Shown here piece by piece: positions 24,132 to 32,600 of a stretch of 64,000 nt of DNA. The stretch's first letter is position 1; the number at the start of each line of letters is the position of its first letter. Origin of the DNA: Chelativorans xinjiangensis (GTDB taxonomy: Bacteria > Pseudomonadota > Alphaproteobacteria > Rhizobiales > Rhizobiaceae); NCBI RefSeq assembly GCF_009812055.1, contig NZ_WQNH01000027.1, positions 1 through 64,000 of the forward strand. The letters are read 5' to 3'. The notes beneath the pieces are model-generated. The model made no database searches, had not been told where the DNA came from, and saw only the letters and a program-made list of their open reading frames with translations. Position numbers and translations under genes: made by a program.

Positions 24132-24556
24132 CGATCCGGCTTCGGCCTCATCACCTGCTTTGCCTGCTGACCTATGCCGGCAAGGGCTACGGCCCCGCGT
24201 TCACCGCCAACTATGACGCGATCGCGGGGCGGATTTCCCAAGGGGAGGATATTCTGATCGTCGAGGGGCCGGACGACATTTGTGCCCCGCTCCTTGATGA
24301 TCGCGAACCTCACTGCTGGCGGGACAGCGTGACGGAACGGGACCGGCTGGCGGCGCGCGATCTAGGGAGACTGCTGCTTGTTTCGATTCAGGATGGCCGC
24401 CGGATCATCCTGAATCGGCATCTCCTGGAGCGGATGCGTGAAGCTTTCTCGGCCGGTGATACGCGCAGCGCCTGCGAGGGCTGTGAGTGGCATGATCTGT
24501 GCAGCACGATCGCAGCAGGAGGCTATTGCGGGATCGCTATTCCGAGAGAACGATAG
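24128..24556 (+). CDS. DUF1284 cysteine-rich protein coupled to bioY
   Basis: 142 aa, a DUF1284 (COG3543-like) protein starting MTIRLRPHHLLCLL. Cysteines fall in a pattern C-x2-C-x5-C-x8-C near the C-terminus (ACEGC...LC...YC) with three more at about positions 12, 52 and 62, suggesting a metal or Fe-S site. Its ATG overlaps the bioY stop by 4 bp, so it is translated with the transporter and falls under the same BioR box. Function is unknown. Confidence 0.8.
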   Translation: MTIRLRPHHLLCLLTYAGKGYGPAFTANYDAIAGRISQGEDILIVEGPDDICAPLLDDREPHCWRDSVTERDRLAARDLGRLLLVSIQDGRRIILNRHLLERMREAFSAGDTRSACEGCEWHDLCSTIAAGGYCGIAIPRER

Positions 24557-24620
24557 TGGAGTAGCTGCAAAGGGTCGAATTTTCGCATTCTCGTAGGCCG
24601 TTAAGGGTCGCTGGTCGCGA

Positions 24621-24641
24621 GAGGGCCTAACGCGGGCCCTC
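24621..24641. terminator. Hairpin between DUF1284 and fliQ
   Basis: GAGGGCC (24621-24627) pairs with GGCCCTC (24635-24641) around a 7-base loop, between convergent genes. It could end transcription from both sides, though no clear T-run is present. Confidence 0.5.
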
Positions 24642-24665
24642 CGCGCCGGCCTTGCGCCCTTTCGC

Positions 24666-24932
24666 CTAGAAGCTGTTCTCGATCCGCTGGAAGATCACCG
24701 TCGTGAAAGACGATATCTGAGCGCCGACGAAGGGCCCGGAAAATGCCACGGCCAACAGAATGGCGACGATCTTGGGGACGAAAGTGAGGGTGATTTCCTG
24801 CACCTGGGTCAGTGCCTGGACGAGCGCGATGCCGATGCCGACGACCATGGCGACGATGACCGCCGGGCTGGCAGCGATCAGCACCGTCCAGATGGCGTAT
24901 TGGACGATGTCGAGGGCGTCGGCCTCGTTCAT
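24666..24932 (-). CDS. fliQ: Flagellar export gate protein FliQ
   Basis: 88 aa with two transmembrane helices and the family stretch VVGIGIALVQALTQVQEITLTFVPK (residues about 30-54). Four copies join FliP and FliR in the export gate. It starts 3 bp after flgD in the minus-strand hook operon and is now its last gene, because flhA lies beyond the biotin insert. Confidence 0.93.
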   Translation of the reverse strand: MNEADALDIVQYAIWTVLIAASPAVIVAMVVGIGIALVQALTQVQEITLTFVPKIVAILLAVAFSGPFVGAQISSFTTVIFQRIENSF

Positions 24933-24935
24933 GGG

Positions 24936-25325
24936 TCAGCGGATCACGACGCCGGGGCCAACGGTCACTTCCTGGCCGCCTTCGAGCTTGGCGACCACGC
25001 CGTCGCTGTAGAGCTTCACCTCCGACACGATGCCGGTCACCGAGCCGTCGGCCGAGGTGATCTCGCGGCCAACAAGGCCGCTTGCCTGGGAGAGCGAGGA
25101 GGCGGCGAGGATCTGTTCCAGCTTGTCGTTGATCTGCACGGACTGCTCGACCTGGGAGAAGCTGGCGAGCTGGGCCACGTAGTCGGTGGATTCCATCGGG
25201 CTCGTCGGGTCCTGGTTCTTCATCTCGGCGACGAGCAGCTTGAGGAAGGACTGGTAGTCCACGGCCTGCGGCGCGGCGGTGCTGGTCTGGTTCTGCGTGG
25301 TGCCGGTTACGGTCGAAACGTTCAT
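24936..25325 (-). CDS. flgD: Flagellar hook capping protein FlgD (short form)
   Basis: 129 aa from ATG 25325. It contains the conserved FlgD N-terminal segment DYQSFLKLLVAEMKNQDPTSPMESTDYVAQLASFSQVEQ (residues near 24-62), which caps the growing hook, and a short C-terminal part. The FlgD hook-like domains of enterics are missing, as is usual in rhizobia. It follows flbT by 2 bp. Confidence 0.9.
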   Translation of the reverse strand: MNVSTVTGTTQNQTSTAAPQAVDYQSFLKLLVAEMKNQDPTSPMESTDYVAQLASFSQVEQSVQINDKLEQILAASSLSQASGLVGREITSADGSVTGIVSEVKLYSDGVVAKLEGGQEVTVGPGVVIR

Positions 25326-25327
25326 GT

Positions 25328-25765
25328 CTATTCCCCTACGGCCTTGGCGAATGCGGTTTCCTCGTGCCGGCGTGGCCCTTCCAGGATTTCCTCTTCGAGC
25401 GGGTAGAGAGCGCGGATCGCCTTCAGCGCCTCGTAGACCTGGCCCTCGCATACGAGCGTGTCGACGTGCTTCAGCCCGGCCAGCACGCGCTCGTTGCGGA
25501 AGGTGGCAAGCAGGTTGGAAAGGGTCCGGCGGAAGAGTTCGTGCGCGCTGTCCCCGCCGTCGGGGTTCATCAGCATGATCTGCACGACGAAATAGAGCTG
25601 GCGCAGCGGCGTCTTCGCGTCCTCCGGCTGGAGGACGTGGTTCTGCAGCAGGAACTGCACGTCGTTCAGGAACTCCAGAGAAACCTTGCGGTCGACCTTG
25701 ATGACGGCGCCGTTGACATAGATCTTCTCGCCGGCCTTGAGCGATATCTTCAGCGTGTTGGTCAT
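25328..25765 (-). CDS. flbT: Flagellin synthesis regulator FlbT
   Basis: 145-aa post-transcriptional regulator that in Caulobacter and Brucella acts on flagellin mRNA. The start [45 protein letters not shown] (residues 1-45) is characteristic. ATG 25765 overlaps the flaF stop by 4 bp, pairing the two opposing flagellin regulators. Confidence 0.93.
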   Translation of the reverse strand: MTNTLKISLKAGEKIYVNGAVIKVDRKVSLEFLNDVQFLLQNHVLQPEDAKTPLRQLYFVVQIMLMNPDGGDSAHELFRRTLSNLLATFRNERVLAGLKHVDTLVCEGQVYEALKAIRALYPLEEEILEGPRRHEETAFAKAVGE

Positions 25766-26109
25766 TTCAGCCCGTCGCGGATGATCTGCGAGACCTCGAT
25801 AAGCCCATCGAAATTGTCCGAGCGACCCTGGCGCACCTCCTCGCCCTCGCGCAAGAGCCACAGGCCGATGGAGATCAGGTTGGCGCGCAGCTCCTTCGGC
25901 AGCTCGTTGTCGGGGCTGCCCAGATCGCTGATGAGCGAGGTCCACACCCGGTTCATGAACAGGATGGCCTCGGTCGTCTCGCGCGCATTCGGCCCGGCGT
26001 CGCGCGCGGTGGCGAGAAGGTCGATGGAGCGCGTCAGCAACTGGCGCTCGCGGTCCTTCGCGTCGGCAACCGAATCCGTCTGAACCTCGCTATAGGAAAA
26101 CTGGTACAT
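25762..26109 (-). CDS. flaF: Flagellin synthesis regulator FlaF
   Basis: 115-aa helical protein starting MYQFSYSEV, matching FlaF, which is required for flagellin production and counteracts FlbT in alphaproteobacteria. It lies between flgL and flbT and overlaps flbT by 4 bp. Confidence 0.93.
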   Translation of the reverse strand: MYQFSYSEVQTDSVADAKDRERQLLTRSIDLLATARDAGPNARETTEAILFMNRVWTSLISDLGSPDNELPKELRANLISIGLWLLREGEEVRQGRSDNFDGLIEVSQIIRDGLK

Positions 26110-26150
26110 GGGGTCTGAGGTCTCGCTTCCTGGTCGTCACGGATATGTCG

Positions 26151-27191
26151 TCACAGATATCGTAAGAGGCTGAGCTGCTGGATGCGGGCGGTCAGCGCGT
26201 AGGCGGTTTCGATCTGGGTCAGGAGGTCATTGACCTTCGTTGCGGCCTCGAACGGGTCGACGCCTTCGAGATCCGTGACCAATGTGTTGAACAGGTCGAT
26301 CTGCGAGGAAATGCGTTCGCTGGCCTCCTCGACGCGGGTCTCGGCAAGGCCGACCTCGGATTGCGCGTACGCGAAATCGGCGACCGCCGCGCCGACCAAC
26401 GCGGTGGCGCGCCCGTAGAGCGTCTGCAGCGCCTCGTCGTTAAGGGGTATCTGCATCAGGTCGGTGAGTGCCGCGGTGGCCATGGCAAGCCTGCGCATGC
26501 CCGGGCCGTTGGCAGTGGTCGAGGTCTCGGCCGTCTCGTTGAGGGTGATGCGGCTGGTGATCTTCTGGTCCGAGGCCTCGGACCAATCGCTCCAGCCGGC
26601 GCCCATGAAGCTCGCCTCCAGGTCATCGAAGAACGCAGCCATTTCCGCGGCGGTGATGTTCTCGGCGGCGGGGTCGGTCTGGGCAAAGCCGAAATGGGCG
26701 GAGAAAAGCGCATCGAACTGCGCCTTGTTGGGCGAAGCGGGGTCGGTGAAGTCGTTGAGCGGCTTTACGTCGGTGTTGATGCCGGCGAACAGGTATTCGC
26801 CGTTGAGGTTGCTGTTGAGGATGCTCGTCATCGCTTCCAGTGCCTGCTTGGCGCTGGCGCGGATGATCTCCGGATCGCTGTCCCCGGAAGACGCGGCGGT
26901 CAGCGCCTCCAGCATGTCCTGGGCGATGCCGCCGAGCTGCTCCAGACCGTTTTGGGTGGCGGAGAGCCGGCCGGAGGCCAGGCCGTTGGCGTCGATCAGG
27001 CTCTCCAGCCGCACGATGTCGCGCGTCATGGAGAAGCTGACGCCTGCGCGGGCGCCCAGCGTCACGCCGGGATCGGCCACGCGGCCGGTGGTGGCCTCCT
27101 GCTGGCGCTCGGCAAGTTCCACCTGCATGCGCATCATCTGGTAGCGGAGGGTCTGCGAAATGCTGGAGGTGGAGATGAAGGAGGTTTTCAT
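26151..27191 (-). CDS. flgL: Hook-filament junction protein FlgL
   Basis: 346 aa. The N-terminal helix (SISQTLRYQMMRMQVELAERQQEATTGR, residues about 10-37) and C-terminal coiled-coil helix ending QQLSLLRYL are typical of flagellin-like junction proteins. It joins the FlgK ring to the filament and follows flgK by 2 bp. Confidence 0.92.
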   Translation of the reverse strand: MKTSFISTSSISQTLRYQMMRMQVELAERQQEATTGRVADPGVTLGARAGVSFSMTRDIVRLESLIDANGLASGRLSATQNGLEQLGGIAQDMLEALTAASSGDSDPEIIRASAKQALEAMTSILNSNLNGEYLFAGINTDVKPLNDFTDPASPNKAQFDALFSAHFGFAQTDPAAENITAAEMAAFFDDLEASFMGAGWSDWSEASDQKITSRITLNETAETSTTANGPGMRRLAMATAALTDLMQIPLNDEALQTLYGRATALVGAAVADFAYAQSEVGLAETRVEEASERISSQIDLFNTLVTDLEGVDPFEAATKVNDLLTQIETAYALTARIQQLSLLRYL

Positions 27192-27193
27192 GG

Positions 27194-28642
27194 CTAGCGC
27201 GCGACCTCCATCAGTGTGTACAGCATCTCGTCGACGACGCTCATCAGCCGCGCCGAGGCCTCATAGGCGTGTTCGAGGTCAAGCAGCAGTGCCATCTCCT
27301 CGTCGATGTTGACGCCGGTGGCGTTGGAAAGTGCCGTGGCGGTATGCGTGGCCAGCGCTTCCTTGGCCTCTACGCCGCTGGCTGCATCCTTCCTCAGGCT
27401 TTCCAGCCAGCCGATGGACTGGCTGGAGAAAGCGGTGAGGCTCAGCGTGGTACCGAGGCTGGCAGCCGGATCGAAGCCTGCCGGCTGGTCGAGCTTGGCG
27501 AGATAGGCGTTAAGGAGGTCGGAGTAGGACGCCCCGCCCTCGGTATTGTGGACATAGCCGGCGCCGTTGGCGCCACCGTCGCGCAGCAAGGTCGGGTCGG
27601 CCTCGAACGCTGTGTTGAGCACGATGTTGCCTGCCAGCCCGTCCTCCAGCGTGCCGGCTGCCGGCAGGCCGGGGCCACCGGGCCAGATGAACAGACCCGC
27701 CGCGTCGGCAAGAACGCCGTCGGGATCGGTCTCGGCGAAGGCGGAAATCAGACCGCGGGCGATCTCGTCGAGTTGGCGCTGCATGCCGACCGCCACCTCG
27801 TCGCGCAATTGCAGGTTTGCGGCCAGGCTGCCCGAGGCGGTCGTGTTGCCGCCGTTGCCGGCCGTCAGCGGCACACCATCGATGTAGATCGCATTGCCGG
27901 CCATGCCGGCGGTGTAGGTGCCGTTGGGGGTGAAAGTGACAGGGCGCGCGACGGTTTCGAACAGCGTCACGCCGTCGGCGGTGAGCACGACCATGTCGTT
28001 GTCGGCGCGGGTGATGGTGGAAACTGGCACATAGGCCGAGATCTTCTTCAAGAGCGCGTCCCGCCGGTCGAGCGCGTCGGAAACGTCGCGGCCGGTGCGG
28101 GTGCCCGAGGTCACCTCCTTGTTGGCAGCCTCGAACTCGGCCAGGAGCCGATTCAGCTCTTCCACGGAGATGGCGATCTCGCGGTCGACATCGGCGCGGA
28201 AGGACTGGACGGCGGCGGTTCCGTTATTAAGAGAGCGGACCACGCCGCGCGCTGCTTCGAGCGCGCTTTCAGCCACGGTGCGGTTGGAGGGCGCGGCGGC
28301 GTAGCTCTGCAGGGCCTCCTGCAGCTTGTTGAGCGCGGATGCCGGAGAGGTGGCGTTGTCGACGCCGTTTACCCGGATCTGCAGGCTGTCGAGGCCCCGC
28401 GACAAGGCGGACTGGCCCTCCCAGCCGGACAGGGCGGAAAGGTTCTGCCGGAAGAGGACGTCGTCGGTCGCCCGCTGGATGCCGCTGATGCGGGCGCCGG
28501 GCGCGGTGCTGGTCGTGATGCCGGAGCGGCGCACATAATCGGGGTTGGAGGCCTCGGCGACATTCCGCGAGACGATGCTGGTTTGGCGCGACGTGTTAAA
28601 CAGCGCCGATTGGGCGGTACTCAGTGCGGACGTCAGCGACAT
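27194..28642 (-). CDS. flgK: Hook-associated protein FlgK
   Basis: 482 aa. It begins with the axial-protein pattern SALSTAQSALFNTSRQTSIVSRNVAEASNPDYVRR (residues 4-38) and ends with the D0 helix containing LLDLEHAYEASARLMSVVDEML. It forms the first hook-filament junction ring. A FlgN-type chaperone may be encoded at 18122-18568. Confidence 0.92.
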   Translation of the reverse strand: MSLTSALSTAQSALFNTSRQTSIVSRNVAEASNPDYVRRSGITTSTAPGARISGIQRATDDVLFRQNLSALSGWEGQSALSRGLDSLQIRVNGVDNATSPASALNKLQEALQSYAAAPSNRTVAESALEAARGVVRSLNNGTAAVQSFRADVDREIAISVEELNRLLAEFEAANKEVTSGTRTGRDVSDALDRRDALLKKISAYVPVSTITRADNDMVVLTADGVTLFETVARPVTFTPNGTYTAGMAGNAIYIDGVPLTAGNGGNTTASGSLAANLQLRDEVAVGMQRQLDEIARGLISAFAETDPDGVLADAAGLFIWPGGPGLPAAGTLEDGLAGNIVLNTAFEADPTLLRDGGANGAGYVHNTEGGASYSDLLNAYLAKLDQPAGFDPAASLGTTLSLTAFSSQSIGWLESLRKDAASGVEAKEALATHTATALSNATGVNIDEEMALLLDLEHAYEASARLMSVVDEMLYTLMEVAR

Positions 28643-28673
28643 TGCTTCCTTTCTCGACCCCTCTTCACATCAG

Positions 28674-29930
28674 TTACCTTTTCAGGTTCACCAGAAGCTC
28701 CATGAGGTCGGAACCGGTCTGGAACACTTTCGAATTTGCCGTGTAGCTGCGCTGGGATTCGATCATGTCGGTGAGTTCCTGGGCGATGTCGACGTTGGAG
28801 TTCTCCAGCGCCCCGGAGACGACCTTCCCAAACCCCGCCTCGCCGGCGAAGCCGATGCGCACGGCGCCGGAATCCGCGCCTTCGGCAAAGATGTTGCCCG
28901 AGACGACCTGCAACTGATCCGGGCTCGGCACGGTGGCGAGCGGGATGCGGTAGAGCGGGCGGAAGGAGCCGTCCGCATACTGCGCATAGACGATGCCATC
29001 GGTGCCGATCTCGACGCTTTCGATGCCGCTCGGCGGCGTGCCGTCCACCTTGGCATCGGCAACGGCGAAGGCGGAGTCGAGCTGAGTGAGGGTGGAAAGA
29101 TCGAGCTCCAGATTGTCGCCGCCGGGGACCGGTATGGTGATGCCGGTGGCTGGGCCGGTGAGCTTGCCGGTCGTCGCGTCGAAGGAGAGGGTCTGCGTGG
29201 CCAAGGGCGCCGAGGCATAGGGGAAGGAGGTGTTGGGAGCCGCGTCGGCCCGGTCGAAGACGGCGACTTCCCACGTGTCGTCCGCCGTCTTGGTGAAATA
29301 GACGTCGAGCAGGGCCTCCTCGCCGCGGTTGCCATAGGCGACCAGCGAGGTCTTGGCCGAGTATTGCGCCGTTGCCGCGTTGTTCGACGGCAGGTCGGCA
29401 GCGGCGACGATGTCGGCGTCGAGCGGCAGATTTCCGGCGAAGATGCCGTTGCGCGACGGCGATGCCACGAGCTCCGCCTGGGTGATGGCGATGGGCTCCA
29501 GGCCTGCATAGCCGTTGGCTGTGGGGGCCGGCTCGCCGTTTGCGTAGCTGTAGCCCATCAATTGAAAGCCGGCCGCGTTGACAAGGCGGCCTTCGCCGTC
29601 GAGGACGAACGAGCCGGCGCGCGTCAGATAGGGCTGGCCACCGGAATCCTGAACGACGAAGAAGCCGTCGCCCTCGACCGCGAGGTCGGTTACCGAGGTG
29701 GTGTATTGCAGCACGCCTTGCGTGGAGATCGAATTGCGCACCGAGGTGGTGACGCCGCCGGAATTGTAGGAGCCGGACGTGCTCGGGACGACCAGCGTGG
29801 AGAACTCGGTCTTTGCCCGCTTGTAGCCGTTGGTGCTGGAGTTGGCGATGTTGTCGGCAACCGTGGACAATCGGTTGGCCTGTCCGTTCATGCCGGACAC
29901 ACCGGTTCTCATCATGCCATACAGACTCAT
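28674..29930 (-). CDS. flgE: Flagellar hook protein FlgE
   Basis: 418 aa. The N-terminus MSLYGMMRTGVSGMNGQANR with the NIANSSTNGYK motif and the C-terminal D0 helix (QELTDMIESQRSYTANSKVFQTGSDLM, near 385-411) define the hook subunit. It is the first gene of the minus-strand hook operon flgE-flgK-flgL-flaF-flbT-flgD-fliQ and lies just downstream of ftcR, its likely activator gene. Confidence 0.93.
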   Translation of the reverse strand: MSLYGMMRTGVSGMNGQANRLSTVADNIANSSTNGYKRAKTEFSTLVVPSTSGSYNSGGVTTSVRNSISTQGVLQYTTSVTDLAVEGDGFFVVQDSGGQPYLTRAGSFVLDGEGRLVNAAGFQLMGYSYANGEPAPTANGYAGLEPIAITQAELVASPSRNGIFAGNLPLDADIVAAADLPSNNAATAQYSAKTSLVAYGNRGEEALLDVYFTKTADDTWEVAVFDRADAAPNTSFPYASAPLATQTLSFDATTGKLTGPATGITIPVPGGDNLELDLSTLTQLDSAFAVADAKVDGTPPSGIESVEIGTDGIVYAQYADGSFRPLYRIPLATVPSPDQLQVVSGNIFAEGADSGAVRIGFAGEAGFGKVVSGALENSNVDIAQELTDMIESQRSYTANSKVFQTGSDLMELLVNLKR

Positions 29931-30014
29931 CGCGGACCTCTCGTCGCTTTGCGCATTCGGGGCAAAGGCTAGCCGATGGGACTTGCGTGAAGCTGGTCTG
30001 CCGCCTGCGCGGTC

Positions 30015-30686
30015 TCAGGTGACCAGCCGATATCCGAGGTAGCGTTTGGATTCGATGGGATCGAAGCCCAGCCTGGTGCGCAGTTTCTTGCGCAGCTTGC
30101 TGATGTGGCTTTCCACGACGTTCTCTTCGACTTCCTCATCGAAGATGCCGTAGATGGCGTTGAAGATCTGCGTCTTGGTCACGCGGCGCGAGGCGTTGCC
30201 GGCGAGGTATTCGAGGATGCGCCGCTCACGGCGTGGCAGGGGCAGGGGCTCGCCCTCGATCTCCGGGTCGCGGCCGTCGGCGTAGATGCGCATCGGCCCG
30301 ACCTCGGTGAAGCTCGTGTCCTGCTGCTGGGTGCGGCGGCTGATGGCGGCGATGCGGGCGAGGATTTCGCGCACATGCACCGGCTTGCGCACCACGTCGT
30401 CGACGCCGTACTCGAAGAGCCTCAGCGTGTCTTCGAGCGAGTTCTGCTCGCTCAACGCGATGACCGGCGCGTTCGACCTATCGCGGATGCTTCGCGCCGG
30501 CTTCTCGGGCGTATCGCATTGGCCGAGGAGGAAGGCGCTGACCGCCTTCAGGTCGTCTTCGGCCGCCGTTTCCACCCATTCGCCGAATTCACCGGGCCCG
30601 AAACCCGCGGTGGCAACGCCTTCCCGGCCGAAAAGTGATGTGTACCCATCGGTTACGAGTTCGCGCTCGTCCACAACGACAATCAT
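30015..30686 (-). CDS. ftcR: Flagellar transcriptional activator FtcR (Rem-like)
   Basis: 223 aa, two-component-type regulator with an N-terminal receiver-like domain and a C-terminal OmpR/PhoB winged helix ([26 protein letters not shown], then [18 protein letters not shown]). The receiver keeps the lysine ([11 protein letters not shown]) but has Gly where the phospho-accepting Asp is expected (FLLGQ), so it is probably not phosphorylated in the normal way. FtcR in Brucella and Rem in Sinorhizobium activate hook and flagellin genes. A 125-bp AT-rich region upstream likely carries its promoter. Confidence 0.9.
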   Translation of the reverse strand: MIVVVDERELVTDGYTSLFGREGVATAGFGPGEFGEWVETAAEDDLKAVSAFLLGQCDTPEKPARSIRDRSNAPVIALSEQNSLEDTLRLFEYGVDDVVRKPVHVREILARIAAISRRTQQQDTSFTEVGPMRIYADGRDPEIEGEPLPLPRRERRILEYLAGNASRRVTKTQIFNAIYGIFDEEVEENVVESHISKLRKKLRTRLGFDPIESKRYLGYRLVT

Positions 30687-30811
30687 CAGCCCGCCTCCGA
30701 ATCAGTTACCCCACCAAGAGGTACCCGGTGAGAGGAATCTCGCACAACTATTTATTTTTGTAATAAATCTTTAGTGAGTTTTTGATCTATAGGCGCGAAT
30801 CGCAATTTCAA

Positions 30812-31363
30812 TCAGGAGTGGCAGAAGGAGCGCGCTTGCCGTGTCCACTCGCCGAAGCCGGTGGCGACCATGTTGGCGATGACCCGGCACAGGTAGCGCT
30901 TCTGCGCGGGATCGTTGTCGGGCCCGGCATGGTAGCGTGCAACGGCCATGGACCAGGTCCCATGTCGCTGCTTCAGCTGGGCGAGGAAGCGGGCCGCGTA
31001 GTCGACGTTGCGGCGCGGGTCGAGCATCTCGGCGAGGCTGCCGAACCGATCGCCGTGGTAGTGGTGGTTGATCTGCATGCAGCCGAGGTCGATCAGCCTG
31101 GCGCCGCGCTCTTGTGCCTTTGCGAATTCCGTTGCCGCCTCTTTGGCGGTGCGGGCGAAGACGGCCTTGCCCTCGATATTCAGCGCATAAGGCTGCAGGC
31201 TGCCTTTCACGCCGGTTTCCGTAAGGCCTACCGAATAGAGGATGCCGGGCGGAACGTCGTATTTGTGTGCCGCGCGCAGGATTTCGGCCTCGCACGGATT
31301 GGCCGTGGCGAGGGCGGTCGAGAGGAGCAGGCTAGATATAAAGGTCGCGGCCCGCATCAGCAT
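30812..31363 (-). CDS. Lytic transglycosylase, flagellar cluster
   Basis: About 183 aa with a signal peptide (cut near ALATA). An SLT-like lysozyme domain follows: YDVPPGILYSVGLTETG with the likely catalytic glutamate, LGCMQINHHYHGDRFGSL and AVARYHAGPDN. It would open peptidoglycan for rod passage, complementing the FlgJ-like protein that lacks this domain. The likely starts (31363 or 31357) lie inside the end of fliK, about 30 bp overlap. Confidence 0.85.
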   Translation of the reverse strand: MLMRAATFISSLLLSTALATANPCEAEILRAAHKYDVPPGILYSVGLTETGVKGSLQPYALNIEGKAVFARTAKEAATEFAKAQERGARLIDLGCMQINHHYHGDRFGSLAEMLDPRRNVDYAARFLAQLKQRHGTWSMAVARYHAGPDNDPAQKRYLCRVIANMVATGFGEWTRQARSFCHS

Positions 31364-32600
31364 CGCGATGGTCCTCGTCCTTTCCGCGGGCGCCGTGCCG
31401 TTCGCCGCTGCCGTCACCTCGGGTGCCTCCGCCTTGCCGTCCTTCGCCGGCGGCCGGCTGGAAGCCGGGTTCGCGGCCGCTCGTGCCGCTGCCCGTGTTG
31501 GCGTTCGTGCCGCCCGGAGTCTGCTGGACCGTCACGCGATCCACCTCGTAGCCGAGCGCACGCAACGCCCGCGTCATGGCCTCGCCGTCGGCATTCAGCT
31601 TCTGCCGGGCCTCCGTGGTCTCGACCTGCAATTCAACCAAAAGTTTGTCGCCGGAAATGCTGAGACGGGCCGTCACGGGGCCGAGTTCGGCCGGCTGAAG
31701 CTGGATTTTCAGGGTGTGCAGGGTTTCGTTTCCGCGCTGCGTGCCGGCGGCGAGGGCCTTGGCGGCTTCCGTCGCGGCCGATGCGAAGGCCGGGCTGGCC
31801 TCGAGCGTGGGGCTCGTGCCGAAGGGGGAGGCCGGTGCAGGGGCGGACTGGACGCTTACCACACGCACCGGCGGCTTGCCGCTCTCGGCGTCCTGGCGGC
31901 TGCCGCCGGAGGGGTTGTCCTGCGCGGTTCCGTCCTGCGCCGCCAGCGTTGGGGCGGCGCGTGTGTCGGTCTTTGCGGAAGGCTCGGCGCCGTCTGCGAG
32001 GCGCGGCGGTGCCGGCTGGTCGGCCCTGGGAAAAGGAGGGAGTTCCTGTGGGTTCTGCCGAGCGATCGCCTTGTCCGTGGTGGTTGTTGCGCTGGCTGGT
32101 GGTGCGCTGTCGCGGGGGATGGCTGTGTCTTTCGTATCCGGTGCATTGGGCGAAGGGGAGGTGGCGGCCGCCTTGCCGGAGCCTGCAGCCTCTCGCTGCG
32201 GCAGGGCCGTGCCTGCCCGCGCCGGATCCATCACGGCCGCGATTTCATCCTCTTTCGCTTCGTCGGTTGCGGGGGCGGTGTTGGTTTCTCCGTCCTCATG
32301 CTCCGGCGCTTCGGTGTTCTTCGTCACCGGCAGCACGTCGAGGGCTTTGTCTTCGCCGGATCCTTCTTCCCCCGGTGCGCCGGCTTCATGCTGCAAGGAC
32401 AGGGAGAGCTTTTCTACGAGGTCGGCGAGGCGCCATGTTTGGCCGTCCGATTCCCGCCGTAGGGTCGGCATCTTGTTTCCATCCTCCAGCAGGGCATCGC
32501 TGAAGGCTGGTGCCTGCAGGGGAGACCCCTTGTAGCCGCGCGCGCCTTCCCGTGTGCCGAAGATGGCGGCGAGGCCAGCAGCTTTCACGGCCTCGGTCAT
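31332..32600 (-). CDS. fliK: Flagellar hook-length control protein FliK
   Basis: 422 aa. The first 270 residues are low-complexity, rich in Ala, Pro, Thr and Glu, as in FliK rulers. The conserved C-terminal domain is clear: LKIQLQPAELGPVTARLSIS, VELQVETTEARQKL and ALRALGYEVDRVTV. It switches export from hook to filament proteins through FlhB. The start overlaps the motC stop (ATGA). Confidence 0.9.
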   Translation of the reverse strand: MTEAVKAAGLAAIFGTREGARGYKGSPLQAPAFSDALLEDGNKMPTLRRESDGQTWRLADLVEKLSLSLQHEAGAPGEEGSGEDKALDVLPVTKNTEAPEHEDGETNTAPATDEAKEDEIAAVMDPARAGTALPQREAAGSGKAAATSPSPNAPDTKDTAIPRDSAPPASATTTTDKAIARQNPQELPPFPRADQPAPPRLADGAEPSAKTDTRAAPTLAAQDGTAQDNPSGGSRQDAESGKPPVRVVSVQSAPAPASPFGTSPTLEASPAFASAATEAAKALAAGTQRGNETLHTLKIQLQPAELGPVTARLSISGDKLLVELQVETTEARQKLNADGEAMTRALRALGYEVDRVTVQQTPGGTNANTGSGTSGREPGFQPAAGEGRQGGGTRGDGSGERHGARGKDEDHRDADAGRDLYI

